This document shows, one piece after another, positions 5,616 to 5,999 of a stretch of DNA of 5,999 bases. The notes under the pieces are model-generated. The model was not told the DNA's origin and did not search any database. It saw only the letters and a list, made by a program, of their open reading frames with translations. Made by a program: the position numbers and the translations under genes. The DNA lies in NCBI GenBank assembly GCA_030666935.1, contig DAOUWX010000119.1:1-5999 (forward strand). The letters run 5' to 3'. The DNA is from Atribacterota bacterium. Its GTDB lineage: Bacteria; Atribacterota; Phoenicimicrobiia; Phoenicimicrobiales; Phoenicimicrobiaceae. How positions within the stretch are numbered: position 1 is the first letter of the stretch; each line of letters starts with the position of its first letter.

Positions 5616-5790
5616 TTAGCTTTCCCTTTTACGAGGCCTTCCTTTGGGACGTATATCTATAATAATAACCTAAAGCCTCAATCATCAGGTTAAGAAACCC
5701 CTCAGGTCCCCTAGGTTTTCCGTTAAAAGTGGCGAATTATTGAGCTAGTTCACCTGTTCCTATTTTTTTAGAAATATTTGATTTACGAAA
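5616..5790 (-). pseudogene. Unidentified decayed coding fragment, possibly a transposase tail
   Basis: The minus-strand frame from 5790 to the stop at 5629 reads 'FRKSNISKKIGTGELAQ', a TAA (5739-5737), then 'FATFNGKPRGPEGFLNLM', 'IEALGYYYRYTSQRKAS' and a stop. Residue use in 'GKPRGPEGFLNLMIEALGYYYRY' looks protein-like, unlike the other two frames here, which are full of stops. The neighbouring frame over 5651-5616 ends 'RPKGRPRKRES' and a stop, a very basic tail. One frameshift near 5655 would join the two into a normal C-terminus. I do not recognise the family. The basic tail and the adjoining insertion sequence suggest, but do not show, a transposase remnant. It lies in the 370-bp gap upstream of the oxidoreductase, which holds no intact gene. 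Confidence 0.4.
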
Positions 5791-5805
5791 TTAATATTTC
5801 TAAAA
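5766..5805. repeat. 13-bp perfect AT-rich inverted repeat
   Basis: TTTTAGAAATATT (5766-5778) and AATATTTCTAAAA (5793-5805) are perfect complements around a 14-nt spacer. The repeat overlaps the start of the decayed fragment and lies about 60 bp from the insertion-sequence end. It could be an operator, a hairpin, or an end of an older element. The arms are AT-only except for one G/C pair, so chance is not negligible. Confidence 0.6.
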
Positions 5806-5861
5806 TTTAAGTTCATACGCTAGATATGTAACAGTTTCCTTAAAACCCAACCTTTGATATG

Positions 5862-5999
5862 TGTACTGCCCCCGCTAAACCAGACACAGAAAAGTGTACT
5901 TTTTCTTTAATTCTCTTAGAATTGCTCATTATTTTAAGCATTATTATCAGGCTACCTCTTCTTGGTAATAATATTGACGTTCATATTCCATTGGTGACA
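5862..5999 (-). mobile_element. IS3-family insertion sequence, right end only
   Basis: The window ends inside an IS3-type element lying on the minus strand. Its terminal inverted repeat starts at 5862 with TGTACTGCCCCCGCTAAACC and continues to about 5887. TGTACTG.CCCC is a common end for the IS3 family, IS150-like groups included. About 60 bp of non-coding sequence separates this repeat from the transposase stop codon, which is normal spacing. Target duplication cannot be checked because the other end is outside the window. The insertion point is next to the decayed fragment at 5616-5790. Confidence 0.75.
5947..5999 (-). CDS. IS3-family transposase (OrfB), C-terminal end only
   Basis: Only the last 16 codons are in the window: SPMEYERQYYYQEEVA, then TGA at 5949-5947. 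'SP.EYE' close to the C-terminus is typical of the rve integrase-core transposase (OrfB) of IS3-family elements. The DDE catalytic residues and any programmed frameshift with OrfA lie upstream, outside the window, so completeness and activity cannot be judged. The stretch is too short to identify on its own, but the terminal repeat just downstream supports the call. Confidence 0.75.
   Translation of the reverse strand, partial: SPMEYERQYYYQEEVA

Overview
This is an AT-rich bacterial window (by eye roughly one third G+C). The starts that have a recognisable ribosome binding site use strong AGGAGG- or AAGGAG-type sites. The gene set (SagB-like nitroreductase, free-standing B3/B4 protein, Gfo/Idh/MocA oxidoreductase, IS3-type transposase) fits an anaerobic, Firmicutes-like or candidate-phylum bacterium such as Atribacterota. 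No phylogenetic marker is present, so this placement is a guess. Coding density is low for a bacterium. Intact genes alternate with decayed genes, hairpin-forming intergenic repeats and an insertion-sequence end, so the region looks accessory and partly decaying.

Layout. Positions 1-179 hold the remains of an XRE-type helix-turn-helix regulator on the plus strand, broken by in-frame stops. Two minus-strand genes follow: a B3/B4 (phenylalanyl-tRNA synthetase beta-like) protein at 210-878 and a SagB-type nitroreductase at 989-1735. The SagB leader (about 1798-1925) is packed with inverted and tandem repeats resembling REP/BIME elements. A small GIY-YIG protein lies at 1936-2205. Next is a divergent promoter region, one promoter for each strand; the plus-strand promoter feeds a 49-codon ORF (2473-2622) that looks like the first part of a longer gene, possibly pabB.

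The right half has three well-separated minus-strand genes: a Gfo/Idh/MocA oxidoreductase (4496-5491), a class I SAM-dependent methyltransferase (3526-4341) and a YIP1-like membrane protein (2784-3350). A GC-rich sequence at 4418-4466 lies between the first two and can fold into a compact three-way junction. Upstream of the oxidoreductase are an unidentified degenerate coding relic (5616-5790), a 13-bp inverted repeat, and the right-hand end of an IS3-family element with the last 16 codons of its transposase (5862-5999).

The intact genes do not form an evident pathway. Their spacing (about 110-200 bp) argues against one tight operon. I found no convincing new multi-gene system. The most unusual signals are the two structured non-coding elements: the three-way-junction repeat, and the REP-like cluster with competing folds and a pseudoknot topology.
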